A stretch of DNA of 64,000 nt. Origin: Yeosuana marina (lineage in GTDB: Bacteria; Bacteroidota; Bacteroidia; Flavobacteriales; Flavobacteriaceae). Positions 63,686-64,000 of this stretch are shown here, piece after piece. The stretch spans positions 124,001-188,000 of the forward strand of contig NZ_JAAKGI010000001.1 in the NCBI RefSeq assembly GCF_011762485.1, given 5' to 3'. The notes beneath the pieces were generated by a model that was not told the DNA's origin, searched no databases, and worked only from the letters and a program-made list of their open reading frames with translations. The position numbers and the translations under genes were made by a program. Position 1 is the stretch's first letter; each line of letters begins with the position of its first letter.

Positions 63686-64000
63686 ATGAAGGTACTTTTT
63701 TATACCAGAGAATTTCCTCCGTATGTTTATGGTGGTGCGGGTGTGCATGTAGAATATTTGGCAGATGAACTCTCCAAACTTATGCAGGTTGATGTGCGAT
63801 GTTTTGGTGATCAAGATCAAAAAAATGGCAATTTAACTGTCAAAGGATTCCCTTACGATAATCCCATTTTTAATGACAGTAATTCTCAACTTAAGGCCGT
63901 TTTTCAAACCTTAAGTACATGTGTTCAGATGAATGCTGAAGATTCGGGTGCGGATATTGTTCACTGCCACACATGGTATGCTCAATTTGCAGGTATTATA
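63686..64000 (+). CDS. GT4 glycogen synthase / maltose-1-phosphate synthase-like glycosyltransferase (3' end outside window)
   Basis: The first 105 codons of a glycosyltransferase start at ATG 63686 and run off the right edge. MKVLFYTREFPPYVYGGAGVHVEYLADELSKL is the N-terminal signature of the actinobacterial-type (GlgM-like) GT4 enzymes that use ADP-glucose, with YGGAGVH as the glycine loop. VHCHTWYAQFAG near 96-105 matches the VHAHTWY motif. The rest is needed to separate glycogen synthase from maltose-1-phosphate synthase. It lies far downstream of the lepA terminator and forms its own unit. Confidence 0.85.
   Translation, partial: MKVLFYTREFPPYVYGGAGVHVEYLADELSKLMQVDVRCFGDQDQKNGNLTVKGFPYDNPIFNDSNSQLKAVFQTLSTCVQMNAEDSGADIVHCHTWYAQFAGII

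Overview
The window is a 64 kb piece of a low-GC Bacteroidota chromosome, almost certainly a member of the Flavobacteriaceae. The evidence is tandem SusC/SusD pairs, promoters with the TAnnTTTG -7 box of this phylum, the DUF177-rpmF-fabH-accB-accC block, an isolated PID-CTERM mini-protein, and a DUF2309/NuoL-type inorganic carbon transporter of a kind found in marine flavobacteria. Gene density is high. One tRNA was found (CAU anticodon). There are no insertion sequences, prophage or CRISPR arrays.

Layout. 1-2.0 kb: recJ (cut by the window edge) and an OsmC-like protein. 2.1-18.0 kb: a locus that reads like a cell-wall-peptide scavenging system. It holds a lipoprotein amidase, an M14 carboxypeptidase, a DeoR regulator co-directional with a PBP4-like D,D-carboxypeptidase, two tandem SusC/SusD pairs behind matching phased-repeat promoters, a dipeptide epimerase and an alpha-oxoamine-synthase-like PLP enzyme. 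18.0-28.2 kb: mostly housekeeping (rsmI, tdk, alr, mscL, asd) plus secreted or intracellular peptidases and hypotheticals. 28.3-29.2 kb: a lone ABC ATPase. 29.2-35.5 kb: an eight-gene operon with a type III polyketide synthase, a methyltransferase, a flavoprotein and a private fatty-acid toolkit (FabI/FabL-like reductase, FabZ-like dehydratase, ketosynthase, ACP, phosphopantetheinyl transferase), probably making a modified phenolic lipid or pyrone. 35.6-37.8 kb: a GreA/B-like protein, mtgA and a DAO-family oxidase.

38.0-43.7 kb: biotin carboxylase, BCCP, fabH, rpmF, DUF177, pdxA and riboflavin synthase. 43.7-51.0 kb: a PID-CTERM peptide, a class V PLP enzyme, a DsbD reductase beside a stand-alone copy of its N-terminal domain, and an M16 protease. 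51.2-56.7 kb: a dabA/dabB inorganic carbon uptake operon with two small leading genes, one of 56 residues, divergent from a LysR regulator. 56.8-64 kb: tRNA-Met/Ile2, the decayed remains of a methylmalonyl-CoA epimerase, rbfA, a LolC/E-type permease, a REP-like palindrome, dusB, a SOUL heme-binding gene broken by one stop codon, a DUF4345 protein, lepA and the start of a GT4 glycogen synthase.

The regions most worth following up are the putative muropeptide locus with its 10-bp-phased operators, the type III PKS operon, and the dab operon with its small membrane protein and LysR-type palindrome. Two pseudogenes (SOUL protein and mce) are visible only by reading the DNA across stops and frames. 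All function calls rest on motif recognition by eye; no database search was run.
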